Part shown: piece by piece, positions 22,600 through 36,700 of the stretch
Numbering within the stretch: position 1 is the stretch's first letter
How the letters are laid out: each line of letters starts with the position of its first letter
From: Diploscapter coronatus
Lineage: Eukaryota; Nematoda; Chromadorea; Rhabditida; Rhabditidae
Reading direction: 5' to 3'
Length of the DNA stretch: 64,000 nucleotides
Assembly (NCBI GenBank): GCA_964036155.1
Contig: OZ038423.1
Span: forward strand, 56,373,249 to 56,437,248
Made by a program: the position numbers and the translations under genes
The notes under the pieces: model-generated
What the model saw: the letters and a program-made list of their open reading frames with translations, nothing else
What the model was told of the DNA's origin: nothing
Database searches by the model: none

Positions 22600-25500
22600 C
22601 ATTTTGTATGATGTTTGATTCTAAAAGGCCACATTAGGGTAGTTGAACTTGAGAATTATAATGTAATGATCAGAAAATAGGCCCTTAGTATAGGCGAGGG
22701 AGGAGGTGAGTGTGTGAACAGAAATATAAAGGGCGGGGGGTAGAGGGTGAGCGCAGGTAAAGAGATGGTTAACACGCAGTTCGAGGGAGGACAGGGGCTG
22801 GGCTGAGTGCAATTTGCCGTCAAGGCCTAGGCCTCTCCGCCTGGCCGCGACCATCTCATCTTCTTCCAGCGCCTGCAGCAGCCAGCCATTTCGCCCCCCT
22901 CACCTACTACCGCACTTACCTGCCATTCACCCATCCTTCCTCCATTTAGGAATTCCCGGGTAAATGTTGCATTGTTCGCGAGAATTTCGACAGAAACTAT
23001 CGAAATTCCAAGTCATTGTTCAATTGGAGTGTTTCACGCGTGCCATGCTGCTGCTGCTTCAAGGTGTGTTGAAGTTTCATTATATTCGAATTTCACCATT
23101 TCGATTTCAACGCTTTTGAAATCTTCGAAATCAAGAGGCCTGACTGACTTACACAAAAAAAATGTTTTGCATGACACTGCAAAAATCACACCAAGTACCA
23201 TCACCCCTTATTTCGGCTTGAATGGTTTGCTTGAAATCAGAACGTTTGACTAGCCTAATACAAACAAGTCGAAGTTAGTTGTGTTCGCTCAAAGGTACTC
23301 ATCATCGTTTTGTAGCATGGATTTCATTCAATAATTTTCAAAACCAAGTTCATTAGGAACTGATTTCCCAAAAGTCGAACTTTTCTTCCTGAATTCCAAA
23401 TCTGCACCTAAGACATTTAGTTGTCAGCAAATTCTTCGATGATGAGGTGATGCATCGCGCCTCTAATGGATTTCTTAAGAAGGCGTTAAGATTTGCCTAT
23501 CAGATGGAACGGACTGTTTCGTCAACAATTCTCGTTTCATCTCGAGATGGAAGAAAGTGCTGTGGTCACATATTCTGACTCGATAATCACATCTTCACGG
23601 GAATTTCGAGAATCAGTTCTATCATCTTACTGTGAGCTGACACTAACCATCTCTTGTTTGTGTGAATTCCGAGAGTTTCGCAACTCGAACTGCCTATTTA
23701 GTAGTGCCAAAGACGCTGAAGAATGTCGACTTTGTGTTTCAATTAGATATGGACGATAACCCCATCGCCAGTCGGCAACGCAACGCTGTGCTGTCTCGCC
23801 CATCTATTTTCTTCAGCAGCCTAGCCTGCCCTTTCTCGTGTAATCTTCGCGTTTCCGCCTGATTACCTCCGATGCATCAATGATAATCATTCGCAGCGCC
23901 TAGGCGCATTTCGGGCCGCCGCGTCTGAAGGGAGGAGTCGAGAATGGGTGAGTTAGTTTCTTATTCCACTAACTGATGGACGCCATTGATTGCACGGTCG
24001 TTAGGTAGGTGAACCTAAAATGTCGATTAGGTGGGTGGACTTGGACTACCTATTGGACTTCTTCATCAAACTGTTGGAGTCATGTAGTTCATCTTTCAAT
24101 ATACTATTTTAACTCTTGTATCTTCAAATATCATTCCTCGAGTCATTTGAGCACTCTCTTTTTCACGAATCTTATTCCACTCACTCCAATTAAATCGATG
24201 GCACTACCACGTGCATCCATCGGAGTATAATATGGAAGTGTAGCTTGGCAAAGACACACTGAACTGCCTGCCTGTTTCTTGCCGTCTCTTCTCGGTTGAG
24301 TTCATTCTCTCGCTCAGACAGGCAGAATCCTTGTTTCTCTCCTCCTTTGCCTCCCCCCATTCATGCCTCCCCACAGTGTACATACTTCGAGGTGCGGGAC
24401 CGACCGGCAGCAGGCAGCAGCAGCACGCCGCCCCTATTGTATTCGGCGCCCCTTTTCTCAGTCCGTCTGTCCCCCTACCCTTTCTCCATCTTTTGAGAGA
24501 CTCCCTCTTTAATGTCTTTATCTCTTTTCCTCGAAGACTCTCCCGCTCTCATCGGGCCGATTCTTTCTTACCGTCTCTCAATAACCCACTTTCTTTCACC
24601 GGTCTTCACTTAAACATTTTCATTCTTTTGCATTTATTTATTTCAAAATCTCTTTAGTTTTTCGCCAACAGTCACTCTTACAGTTTCAACGTTCCTTCCT
24701 TATTCGAGAGAAGTTTCTTTGCACAGTTCGCCCTTTTGCTGCGAGAATGACTCTCGTGCTTCACAGGTTACCTCATTCATTCTTTGCCTCTGTCAAAAGG
24801 CGGCTGCCTGCCGTTTCAGGTAACTCAATCGACCGGTCCAGTTATTCACTTTCAGCTGACTGACAGGGGCAACTCGCATGTCTTGTGTACAATTTTGCAA
24901 GCACTCTCATAATGCCGACTTGACAAGTAGTACCGTATTAGCTACAGAGACTTCGTATTTCATGTCTAATCGAAAAACTTTGGAAATTTCTACTTCATTA
25001 CCATCTCTGGACAATCAGATTAGCTACTTTGCTGGAAAATAGAAGACCTATCATTTTACCGCAAACCTTTCGAATTTTGGAGTCTGATCCTCTACAGATT
25101 CATGGTTTTCATGTGATTCCATTGAAAATTTTCATGGCTCTCTGGCGACCACTCCCTGGACCGCCCTTCGCGTCTAATGTGTTTTATATCCTACCTCGTC
25201 CTTCCGTTGCCTTTATCTTCTTATCTTTTTATCTCTACGCTCTTTATCTCCTTCGCGCAATGTACCGTGTCAAATCAGAGCGCTGTACCTGTCTATCATT
25301 CTTTCGCTCTTTCGTAGCGCCCATCAACCAGACGAGACCCGGCGGGATGTGAGGGCGACTTTCCCCAATACTTTTACTCGCTGGACTGGTAGATTTGACT
25401 ATGGACTTTACTTTCTTGCATCTAGGAATATCTTTGGTGGAAATCCGAAAACAAAGCATCAAGACACGAGTTATTTGAGACGTCATGATGTTTTCTTTTG

Positions 25501-27234
25501 GTTCCCAAAATAGCCATTAAACATTCTCTCCTAAAAATCTTTAGCTTTGCGTTATTGGATCATCATTGTCTGCGCATCGTAAATTACTAGGTGCTAATTG
25601 ACAAACTGCGTTCAACGTGATGGTCTTTGCGGTTCACTCGTTTTCCCATGGATTTCTCGAATTTCCTTTCTCTGTCACTGAGTGTGTTGCGTACTGCGCA
25701 TATTCGGTCATGGCTCTAATTATGCGCTACATGGGGTGAGAGACGGTCAAATTGACTTCTCTTATTCCTCGCTGTCTTTTCCTCTACGGCCGAGAAATCG
25801 TTCGTCCCGTAAATTAGTAGTTCGTCCGTCCCACGGTTGGTGAAGAATTAGCATTAGGGGGTGGGGTGCTTTACTGAAGGCACTGTATTGCGTATAGCGT
25901 GAAAAGTGGGCGGAGCTACTGTTTGAAGAGTGGGGGAGACAGGGCGACACAAGGCAAGCAGAACGCCCTACAGGCGCTGGGGGCGCGCATCTACTCGCGC
26001 CTCTTTTCTCGATGCGCGAATTTGTCGAGCACTCTTTTCCACAACACAATACCACAAATTGACTGAAATTTTCCTATTTCACCTCGGACGAAGAGGAATA
26101 TTCACTTCCCTAAACGCTCAATGAGTCTCAAGTACTACACACGACGGAGTTTTGTAAAGACTATTGATTTTCGCTCCTCGTCACAACGCTACAGTAACTA
26201 TTGGACTGTTTCGTTGGAAATCTACTACCCGGACATTTTGGGACTAATATTCAAGAACTATTCGGTATTCTTTTGCGGTTGAGAAATTCCTGGTAAGTTG
26301 ATCCCCAGAGAGCTGCGACTGAGGAGAGCTTCCCAATGAGAGCTGAAACGTTGTTGATCGCTGTCATGGATAGCTTTTCTCACTTCGCAGTTACTCGCTT
26401 TACATTTTATTGTTTTGCTGATCTCGTCGAATCAATAATATTAACCCGACAGAAATCAGGTCTCGGAAGGATTCGATGTGTAGGTCAATCGGTAATTTGT
26501 CGATAGTCGACACACGAACACTTCCTCTATCAATCTCACCTCCTGCTAAATCTATGCCCAGCCCATCTCTGGAGTCGTAAAATTTACAAGCCCCACTCCA
26601 CCCCAGAAAGGTTTACTGCGAAACTGAATCTGACTTTTCATTTCGAGCGGTGAATGTCAAAGGAGAAAATCAACAAATAACATATTTGGGTGGTGCTATT
26701 CGAAGAATCGGTAATTGGATGATAAAACTTTGAAATTCGGCAAGAAATTTCTCATGATTTTGATGTAGCGTCATTCAATGTTCTTGCAATGTAAACATTG
26801 TCAAACTCCGGCAAATAGACCTATAAGAATTCGGGAGAAAAAATCGATGTAAATTCAACACTTGTGGTTCGATAGTTCAAACTAGCTCACTGGTCCGTAA
26901 AAGTGCTAATTTCAAATTTTCAGAAATTCGGTGTTATGTCCAATCTCTTTGACCTCAGATATTGTATGGAGTTAGATGTTTTGCGTCAAGTTCAAGTCTT
27001 CTATACGAATCTGGGTTGTTGATAAATTAACCGCCATTATAGAAGTTTGAATGGACGGATTTAGCTGAATCGTAACAATTCGTATAATAAGATGAGGAAG
27101 TTCTGCAAGTGCTAATCACCTTGTTTTTACAGTGAGTTACAAATTTCTAAAGATTTTTTTCGGAGTTCATAATTGCGGTAAGTTCATATGCTTTATACTT
27201 TGAATAGGCGGTAAATTTTCTATAACAAAACAGA
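22600..27234. other. Gene-poor region between vms-1 and flp-15
   Basis: About 4.6 kb. No exon could be supported. There are pyrimidine-rich, GC-richer stretches near 22790-22940, 24280-24660 and 25130-25270 that could be promoter or outron DNA, and GC patches near 25920-26010. Several short frames exist, for example at 23662-23862, but none has splice-linked partners or known motifs. Confidence 0.5.
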
Positions 27235-27240
27235 TTTATT
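27235..27240 (-). terminator. flp-15: Polyadenylation signal of flp-15
   Basis: TTTATT on the plus strand reads AATAAA on the minus strand, about 190 nt after the flp-15 stop codon. Confidence 0.55.
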
Positions 27241-27429
27241 ACGACTGAATGAGTCAATACACATACAAACTTGATGATTATGTAAGAGGAGTTTTACACG
27301 ATTTGAGGTGCCAATAATCTCTGGACTAAAATTGTTGTTTTACGACTAATTAGTAGATGAACTGTCTATGAAGCGAATTTCTGAGATCGGTGGAAATCTA
27401 ACAACGGGATGGGCGTCGGTCGGTGTGAT

Positions 27430-27554
27430 TTAGTAGAGTTCATAGAACGAGGGTGCTTGTCGCTTGCCAAATCGGAGCGGACCTGAAGGCCCGTGCGGTG
27501 AGCGTTTGCCAAATCGCAAAGGTCCCTGCGGTCCAAGTGGACTTTTCTTCACGT
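27430..27554 (-). CDS. flp-15: FMRFamide-like neuropeptide precursor, terminal exon (5' exons not located)
   Basis: Secreted neuropeptide precursor. This final exon follows a TTTCAG acceptor in phase 1 and ends in TAA. It encodes KK, SPLGPQGPLRFG, KR, SPHGPSGPLRFG, KR and a short tail QAPSFYELY. Dibasic cleavage and amidation of the Gly would give two peptides ending GPQGPLRF-amide and GPSGPLRF-amide. These are the hallmark endings of C. elegans FLP-15 (GGPQGPLRFa and RGPSGPLRFa, from memory). The exon lacks a start and signal peptide, which must lie upstream (higher coordinates) beyond an intron. I found no convincing signal-peptide exon with a phase-1 donor in the next few kilobases. FLP-15-type peptides act through G-protein-coupled receptors on neurons and muscle. 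The neighbouring aquaporin matches C. elegans gene order. Confidence 0.9.
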
Positions 27555-30500
27555 CTGAAATGGACATTTGTGAGATCGTTTTCTTGCGGGAATGCTCCGC
27601 AAAATACGACTCCGAAATTACAAATACTTGGAATTTCACGAGACCCGTGAAATGTTTTGCATGACTCGGGAAGGCATTAAAGATTGATTCAAGTAGTCGT
27701 GGGGGCGAGAGGCGAGACTTGGCAAGGTGTTGTAGCTCATTTCGAAATTCAGCCCCGATATATCGAAGCAAACGTTATGAATGCGTCATTTTGACTAGAA
27801 CCAGAGATATTTTCAATTGTCCCTTTGTGAGACAAAGGCTCGGGAATTTTGTATATTCGATAAGAGAATATCTTTTCGAATTTCGCGTGAATAAATTAAC
27901 TTTGTGCGGCTAAACGAGTAGACTGGTGATAAATAAAGTGGACAAATGAACCGCCAAGGAGCTGCAAAATAGGAGAACTCATGAATTTTTGCTCAATTAG
28001 AACACAACGCTTTCTCGGCCGAAGGTTGAAACTCTACCAAATTGATAGGAAAATTTCGCAAGGAAAAAGATATTCCCGACGTGATCTAAGTTATTTTAAC
28101 CCTAAACACATTATGCGAAAATCCTCATGGAATTAGCGATGCCCATTCAAGATTTTGGGATTAGCTTTTTCAAAGGGGTCTTTTGAAATTCCCTATCTTA
28201 TGACGCTAGAATCTTCCGTCGAAAATAATCCTTTCTGGGCGAAATAAGCTTGGTAATGGTCAAAAATAGCCTATATTTTTCGGCTTTTGTCATTTCTGGG
28301 CACCGAAACTTTGCATAGGTAGTAGACGGCGTTTTTCGTGACGTAGATGATTATGAGGGGAATATTTCATTTGCGCGCTGGTGTTTCTATGCAAACTTAT
28401 GTGAATGTCGGATGATGAATGGAGACTCTCCTTGAAAATAACAAATAGGCTCATTTATGCCTGATGAAAGATGCATAAAATGCGTGTTTCTGCAGAAAAC
28501 GTCGGAGCACACATACGGACGCATGCTATTTCACTACAATTCATCTCGGTACTTGTCGAGAGAAGTTAAAGAGCACCATGGTTCCCCTTTAACAGCGTTC
28601 CACAACACAGTAGGAAGGAATAGGAACATTTCAAATTCAATAGGCAGCAAAAACATGGCTACTGAAAGGCAAATGATTAGATATCCGGGAGATTTCTGGT
28701 TTTCGATGGAAAAAATTGGAGATAGTTTTATTTTACCTTGGATTTCTCGTTTTTGGCTATTTATTCCCTCTGAGAAAAACCTTGACGCGGTATTTTTGAT
28801 ATTATTTCTGGAATTCCAAAATAAGTCAACTTAACTATTATGGTTAACTTTGTGCGTGAGAACTTCCATTCATTAACGAAGTCAAAAGGTTGTGAAAATT
28901 TCCAACTTTCTGGCTTTTGAAAGGTTGATTCTGCGAGAATTTAGTCTCATATCTATGGGAGAGTATCAATCTAGGGTAGACTAGTAAATTTCTATACAAT
29001 TTTCTTGAATATTTACGCCATTATAAAACATGGCTCGAGATCCATAGATGGTTGCGAAATTCGACTCGACTGTTTATGGATCGAACACTTGAAAAACGGC
29101 TAAACGGCAGATGCAATTAAGTTCGGTTAGCAGGGTGCAAAACGGGGTGCGCGAAAATAGCTAATGAAATATGAAGTGCCTCACGATGGCATGAGAGCTT
29201 GAACAACGAAGGAAAGAGTCTTGAATCAAATGTTTGAATGAGCTAGCCTAACGTTTGTTCTCTATTGTCTTGTCTTTCCGAGCAATTTTCGAGTTCAAAT
29301 TGGCACGAATGAGACCTCCCACAGGAATTCTGTGAAAGCTATCTTGATTCTTGTCAAAAAATTATGAAGACCGCCCTGATTCGACCAAGTCAAGTGGAAT
29401 TAGGCAAAAGCATCCCGGAACTAGAATGAGTCCTTCAGAAATTTGGCCGATCAGAAAGCTCCTCTGTAGCATAAGCGAAAATCCAATTTTGCCGATGTTG
29501 ACACGAAACTTCGTTAGTGATTTGGAGAGATTTTCAAGTTTGCATGGATGGATCAAATTTCGCCTCATTCATCATCGAAGTTGAAACGAACGTCATGATA
29601 TTTTGAGGCTTGGACCAAAAAGTATCAGCGAATCTAATCATTTTTTCGCTATTTGTTGAATCTAAAATTGCAAATTCCACCTGTTTGTGCGAGGGTTGGC
29701 AACTATAGAAAAAGTCGTAGACACAAAAGCTTGCAAAATTGGCCGTACTTTTATTTGATTAGCTAATGATTTAGTCAGTTACTTGGCAAATGAAGCAAAA
29801 ATTGCTCGGCCCACGACTAGCTTGATTGAATAATTCAGAGGTTATGTTGTTCTATTGGGCGCTAAACTTGTGTAGTTTGATGGAACTGCCCACAAAAGTA
29901 GTGCGAAAAATGGTCATTCCTAGAATTTTGTGAATATTTCAGCACTTGACCGGAACCTTTAGTCTTTGAATTTGGCTGTTTCAAGGATAATTTTTGGTAA
30001 TTTGATAGGCTAGTAGAGTTCGTTTTTTCTAATAACAATGTCGAGAGAAAAGTATGCTGTCGGAGTATAAACATGTCCTGAGTTGATATTTTTAGTATGC
30101 AATGTTTTTGTGGAGTCGTATTATGCAGACCCAGATTATTTTGCAAACTTACATGAAGCATACGGGTCTCCGCCATCAAGGAATGAGTCTTCGAGTTCTA
30201 AAATATGCAACATCACGTAATGGGGAATTTCATGAATTACTTATTATCCCTTGTATAGCTTATTACAATGATCCAAAAGGCTGCGTGGACTTGACTTTTT
30301 TTGTATAGATGATGATATTGGTTGAGATAAATTAATGTCATGTCATTTGGTCATCAATTTTCGTCTAATTTCCCCGGACTAATTTCGATATTAATCCGTC
30401 ACCGAACCACCTTATCATGGCTTATGAAAAATGCTAAGAAACCTGATGAATATTAGTTTACGAAAACTAAAGTAATGTCGCCTACGATAGGGTGAAATAT

Positions 30501-33500
30501 TGCCGGCTAACATGTGCCTATTTATCGACAAGTGTGCCTCGATGATAAAATGATAGTGCCATAAATTGCGCATTGGCTTTTTCATATGAAAAATGCTCGA
30601 TTAAAAATTCGTGGTACCACATATCTCGTCTAAAATAAATTTAGGTCCAATAAATCTTACGAAATATCGCTGAAAGTTCAGGTGTGCTCACTTGGCGTAT
30701 TTTCAAAAATAATATTGTCTCAAAAGTATGGCTTCTTGGCATTATTAATGATATTGTAGCGATTCCTTATCTTGATAAAAAAATCTTTCGATTCACCAAA
30801 ATAGCGGAAAAAATCTTGGCTTGTCTGGGAGAAACAGGCAGACCGAAAAAGTCTATTTGATAATGCATTTTCGATGAATGGAATGCGCATAATTTTGACA
30901 TTCGTCAAGTTTACTCATATTCTATGAGATGTATGAGAATTTTAGGGTGTTTAACTAGAAATATTGGTTCTGTTAACTAAATGCCGCTTGTAATTTCGCA
31001 TTCTGCTGATATAATCGTCGGCATTTTGAGCCATTTATAAATCGAACTTCGTCCTGCTCACTCGAGAGATAATTTTCGAATGAAGCTTTGAAGAAGCGTT
31101 AATTGATTCGGGTAGGATGATAATGGGGTTGCTTGGAAAAATAACTATGTCATAATTTTTGCAAAGCTATTCCCGCAAATATCACCATTTCACATGCACA
31201 TATCCAAAAATAGTTTATGATTATTAAACAAAGTGATGATGTGATGTGATTACTATTTACTTGAATAACTTGTGGCATTCGTGGAAATCCTGGAAGTTGT
31301 GGGAAATGTCTGGCGAAATTCCTGTTCGACTTTTGCAAAATGTGAACGCCGAAATGATGTTAATTTTATCGCCTACAATTTCAAACATCTCATTGCGACA
31401 TTATGCACGTGAAAATTGGTGAAATGGTCGCATGGGAGTTTTAATTTATCAAAGGGTTTCAAAATGCTCTCTTTGGTGGAAGATCATTGGTTCCGGGAGA
31501 CTTTTGATCTGCCGGTCTGATATCAAAATTCTTGCCCGCGAACATGAAATATGATATTCTATGACTTTGAGATTTATGAACGCAAAAAATTTGCTTGGAA
31601 TTGCCATTTTCAGAATTCTTGAGAATTCCGCAAAATAAAAAGATAACGACGTCTTCATATGGAGAAGATTTTAAATTTAGTTTTGAAGCTAAAACTCTCC
31701 GTACCTGACGCACTAGTGGACTCTATCCGGATTACGGTAATAATGAGTGCGACTAATAGGGAAAATAGAGATAGCGACTGGATGAGGCTTGGCATTGCGA
31801 ACGGAATGAGAAGATATCTTCGCTGGAATTGTCACCCAAGCGCTCTTTCGAGAGAGCGTATAAGCATTTGTGCCCTAATTTACCTTATCTGTCCAACTAT
31901 TTTCCCATTTTCTGCCTTCTTTGGTCCAATCCCCCATTCTCTCTCGGCATTTCTATATCTCTTTATCGGCCTTCCATGCACAAGCTCCGCCCCACTTCGT
32001 GCTTTTCCACTGGAGCACGTAGCGAAGTTGGAATGATCGCCGCAAAGATGTGAATAAGGCATAATTCTAAACTGGCATCAATGAGAATTTTCTATGAATC
32101 AGAAAAATACTCATTTGCAAGAAAACAAGTGACTTCATTCAACTCGAGTGTTTTCAGAAAAAAAAGTGTTGCTCCCGAAATAGCGTGGAAATGGTCGACT
32201 AAGGATAAGCACGAGGAAAAAAGCTATTTCTACGTTTAGTGATCTTCATCAGGGCTGCCCCGAAGTCAATATTGAAACATTTCGAAGTCGAATTCAAAGT
32301 GATTTCGTTTCCCCAAAAATCCCTGAGTTTTGTCAATTCGAAACCGAAGTTTCGGGACAACCCCGATCTTCATGATCCAAGGACCCAAAAATATTTCACC
32401 CTCATGTAAAGCGCTATGATTTATCAACAATAAAGCACGAGATGAAGTCTTTGAACTTATCCTGAAACCAAGAAATACTTCTACAGTACCCCAGAAAAAA
32501 AATACTTGAAGAAGCAATTGTAATTGAAGCTACAGTACCCCGGACAAAGCTCAAGATTGTGTAGTGGGTATTTTTGAGTGGGTATCATTATGAAAGCAAA
32601 AACTGTCGACGAGCACTTCACGTAGCAGCTACTTCAAGACTATAACAAAGGACAAATGTCGCGTCTCGTGTCTTGTAGAAAGTCGCATCATACTGTAGCT
32701 CGAGTGCTTACGTTTTTCTATTCGGGCATACATACTACACAAACTTGCATCCTTTACCCAGTCAATTACCGTAATTGCCCTCGGTCCTTTGTACATTTGA
32801 CACCATCGGATATGGGGACGCAGAAAAGTCGATGTCAAAGTGAGAAAATTGCGGTCGATCCATACTTGTGGTGTGGGGATTAGAGACATAGGATTCGAAA
32901 GATCAAGAGAAACCCAGAGACAAAAGGATAGCACAACTAAAATGTACAGTACGCACAAATTCGACCATGCTCCAATTACTCCCGGCAACCTCTTTTCTCT
33001 ATTGAACAAACGCAATTATACTCGAGCTCAAGCACACGACACTGGGACCAAAATTCGAACAGATATCTTTGCAAAATTGTTTAAAACTCGAAGGAAACTA
33101 CTATGAAACAAAGAAATACTTCGGGGGATTTTCTTGATTTTTGATGCTGAACTTTATATATATTTTTAGGTCGACCGGTAAAATTAAGATCTTTGAAGGC
33201 TGAATTTCTTACCAGAATCGATTTTCTTCTCCGAAAACTTTCCGATCGAAATGGCCTGGGACTGTTTTTCAACTTGAACAATTCATTTCCTCCTCCTTTT
33301 CGTCGTTCTAACAAATGTCACTGCGCAGGAGAAAAATGCACCCGAAATGTCAATTTGTCATTGGTATTTCGCCGTCATCCTTTGGCATTCTTCGACGATT
33401 TTTTTACTGTTCCCATCTTTTTTCTTCGGAAAATCGACGTTTAAAAGGTGCGCGTTTGAACGACAATGGAGTCAATCTTCTTTGCAATTAGTCGCCTGGC

Positions 33501-36500
33501 TTGACGCGATTCTATGACGCGCAGATACGCGTGCGCATTCCTAAAATCTAGTGTTCGACGTCTTGTTTTCTCTGATCAATACACAGTCGTCCGATCGATC
33601 TACGTTTAGTAGTTTTCACCTAGTTTTTTCGCGAGTTGCCGCCGACGAAAACCTCTAAACTGCGCATTCTAAATATTCCCCGATCGGACTTTAGATATCT
33701 TGCGTTTCACTTGAAGTTTGTACACTTGAGAGATAGAAATGGAAAATATCGTAATATAGCGTGAAAACTTTTCAGTTTTCATACATTTTTTGACACTTTT
33801 TTGTTGAATTTCGAAACTTCTGACAGTCGGCTTTTTTCCTAGGACTATTTATCTATCCCTCGAAAATAATGTGTTGTGGAGGATTAGCACCGCAAATGGA
33901 TAATCCCGGACGCCTTAATTCGTTGCTTCGAAGATACGTAATCTTGGATTTCAAATTGCGGATTATCGAGTTCCACCAATATTCGAGAGCTTATTGGAGA
34001 TATAGTGGAGTGCACTTTTTGTGCCATCTTAACCAATACTCTCGTAATTGCCCTAATCCAAATTTTATTATGACACGAGATTTTCATTATAAACCTCAAG
34101 AGCTTTGACTTTTTGAAAATGAAATACCTCGTTTTGAGCATCGCTGAAACATTGTCAGCATTTTGTAGTCAATTAGGAATTTTTAAAATTCGATTCCACA
34201 ACAGCCCTGATATACGCGGTATTTTTTCCACTGGCAAATTCTTCTCGAGTGAGGAATCCATAGCTCTTTTGTTTCATCCTTATCGCCCATGTTCGTTGGC
34301 GTGTCTATGACCTCGCGTCAATTACACTTTACTCACTCTCCTTTTTGAACTGGTGCTGGTCTAGAATTAGAAACTCGATGGAATTAATGAGTGAGATCTG
34401 ATTAATTTCGTCGCCTGCCTGTGGTACGGAAAAAAGTGTAGTCTGTCGCGTTTTTGTCTTATTTTCGGCCCCATGTTCATTAGTGTGTATTTTGTCGAAT
34501 GTTCGGTTTTAGGCTGGATTTAATTGGAGCGGAATTTGAGGAGATTTTGATCAAGCGGAAGAGAATCTACCCGGGGGTCGGTCGCATAGAAACGTAAAAC
34601 TTTGCCTATCAGCACGAGTAAATTGCTCTCGAAAAAGTTTATCTGAGTCGGAATTAGAAATGCAGATGAAATAGGTTTTCGTGATTTTTCGACAAGTGAC
34701 CTAACTTTGACTAAGGAATGTACTGGGTCGCATAACTTTGCCTAGATCTTCTTTCTATCTCGTAGACCCTTTTATCTCTGTCGATCTCTTCCTCGCGGTA
34801 CGGGCGTATCATCGGTCGATTGATTCCATTCGACAGCTACTCTTTCTCGTCCTGGGTCGGTCAGCTGTTGTATCGCGGCCTGAGCCTCAACTCCGGGATC
34901 ATCGGGAATATTTTCCCGTTTTTATCTCTAGGCATCTCCATTATACCCCTACTCTACCCACTCAGGTCTCTCCAACTTCCATACTATCTCGATTTTCATT
35001 ATCTCCTCTATTTTCTGTATCTCCGACTGGAAATCTATAAGTTCTGTGTCGTATTTTTCTCCGTGCTTTATCAACTTTGGATGCTTGCTTCACTTGCCCC
35101 TTTCAAAGATTGTGCCACTCTTCTCATTCACTGCTGTTTGCCCCATTTTAGCATCGTTGATAGTTTTAGGACTACGTAGCACTTTCCACGTTTCAAGTTT
35201 GATCGATGGCTCATCATGGTTTCATGATAGTTCAATTTGAATCGATTTCGAACATTTCGTTTAGCTTTTTTCACAACATTTGCCGTTTGTGAACCCTCTA
35301 GGCTCGTATAGAAAATGTGGGATAGAGACGCGTGTTTTGGTTGATTGAAATTGAAAAAAAAGTTTATAATCAAGACGATAGATCGATATTTTGCTATGCG
35401 TTGTGCTACAATCTAGAAAATTTTTCCCATGTTTTTCCTTCTTGGTTTGAAAATGTTTCTTGGAAATTCGTAGGTGTTTTTCTTCAGAGATATTTTTCCC
35501 TTGATCAAAGCAAGATATCGGGGCTTTATAGCATAGGATATTTGGATTTGGATCTCCCCGCTAAAGTTTGTTTTCTTCGATTTTTCGAAGGTGTTGAAGG
35601 CTGTTGGTATGAGTAGATTGTAATGTTTTGCGTGTTATAAATCGTCACTATCGATTAGATGGCGAAGGGTCTAAAAGCGAGAGGCAACGCGAAGGGGGTG
35701 AGAAATGGAGAAATGCAGCAAGAAAGAAAGGGAGGAAGTGGAGAGAGAAACCGACCGAAATAGCGATACATGACGACAAAAACATGCAGAAATAGTGCTG
35801 CGATAGACAAGGGCAAACGATAGGGCGCCGAAGGACACCGCACCGCCGCAGCACCACACGCCTGGACGACGTTCCTGTGTTCCCTCCTTCGATTACAAGT
35901 TTCCTCCAATTCCCTGACCTATTCTTAGCCGATCCCCTTTATGCTAATTTCCCGAAAACTGGTCGTTTCTGGATTTTTCATGCCGAAATATTGGATCGTT
36001 CAATAAGCCATTGAACTCTTTAACTCTGATAATCTTCTGAGTGATCTTATCGAAAAAAAAGAGTAAACTTGACAAAAATGACCTTCTTATGCTAATTCAT
36101 AGTTACGCGCACTGGCTTTGTTTAGATTCACCCTCACTCTAGAAGCGTCTGGCATTTTCTTTGAGGCGCAAATTTTCTGCCTATGTGGTGTATGCATAAA
36201 CTTTGACACACATATTCTAGCACCACGCATATGTGCGCAATGTTGAATAGTTTCGGTCGTTTATTGTTGATTATTGATTTCTTCGCACCCGCACGCGATT
36301 CAGTTATTGAAATTGGTCTTTCGCGCAAATTTTTCAATCATGACGATCATCTTTGCAATTCATGTGACTCTGTAATCTTATTAGAGAGCAACAAAACTAA
36401 AGTTCCTCTCAAGAAACTTTCCTTTCGGGGAAGTTTGAAATTAATCGATTGGTATACGTGTTTTTATCTAAACCGTGACCGTTGTACCTTTGAGAATTTC

Positions 36501-36694
36501 CATTGTGGAGGTCAGCCATCATTTTTCAAAGTTTCGAATTATTGATAAATCGCTCCTTCTACACGCCCATCTCTTTATCTTGATTGATCTATCGTTTTGG
36601 AATCTCTTCGTGACATGACTTGGAATTCGTGTGGCTTTGCATCATACTTTTTCGTAATGATCCTAAAATTTGAACCTAAATTGTTGTAAATTTT
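27555..36694. other. flp-15: Long gene-poor interval between the flp-15 last exon and the aquaporin gene
   Basis: About 9.1 kb. It must contain at least one 5' exon and the promoter of flp-15 on the minus strand. Neuropeptide genes often have long introns and distal enhancers. It also holds a 116-bp hAT-like MITE at 32250-32365. Pyrimidine-rich tracts lie at 31850-31990 and 34740-35040. Two CTACAGTACCCC words lie at about 32480-32540. I could not support any other coding exon or RNA gene. Confidence 0.5.
32250..32365. mobile_element. hAT-like MITE with 8-bp target-site duplication
   Basis: The element begins CAGGGCTGCCCCGAA and ends TTCGGGACAACCCCG; the ends are imperfect inverted repeats. 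Perfect 8-bp direct repeats ATCTTCAT flank it at 32242-32249 and 32366-32373. An 8-bp duplication plus CAGGG termini points to the hAT superfamily. At 116 bp it has no coding capacity, so it is non-autonomous. Confidence 0.75.
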
Positions 36695-36697
36695 CAG
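36695..36697 (+). promoter_or_regulatory. aqp-11: Probable trans-splice acceptor of the aquaporin gene
   Basis: AAATTTTCAG is followed by AAT and the ATG, so the mature 5' UTR from this exon would be only 3 nt. Confidence 0.5.
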
Positions 36698-36700
36698 AAT

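Noticed and set aside
23662..23862. A plus-strand frame with protein-like sequence (TLKNVDFVFQLDMDDN)
   Set aside because: Single isolated frame without flanking exons, start context or recognisable domain.
27900..27990. Minus-strand ATG with a phase-1 donor as the first exon of flp-15
   Set aside because: It would add only about ten residues with no signal peptide, which a secreted precursor needs.
28500..28660. Minus-strand frame with a hydrophobic start (MFLFLPTVLW) as a possible flp-15 signal-peptide exon
   Set aside because: It has no GT donor in phase 1, which the last exon of flp-15 requires.
28457..28834. A 125-codon plus-strand frame in the flp-15 to aquaporin interval
   Set aside because: No motif, no acceptor or donor consensus at sensible ends, and an aromatic-rich composition expected by chance. 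It remains a weak candidate only.
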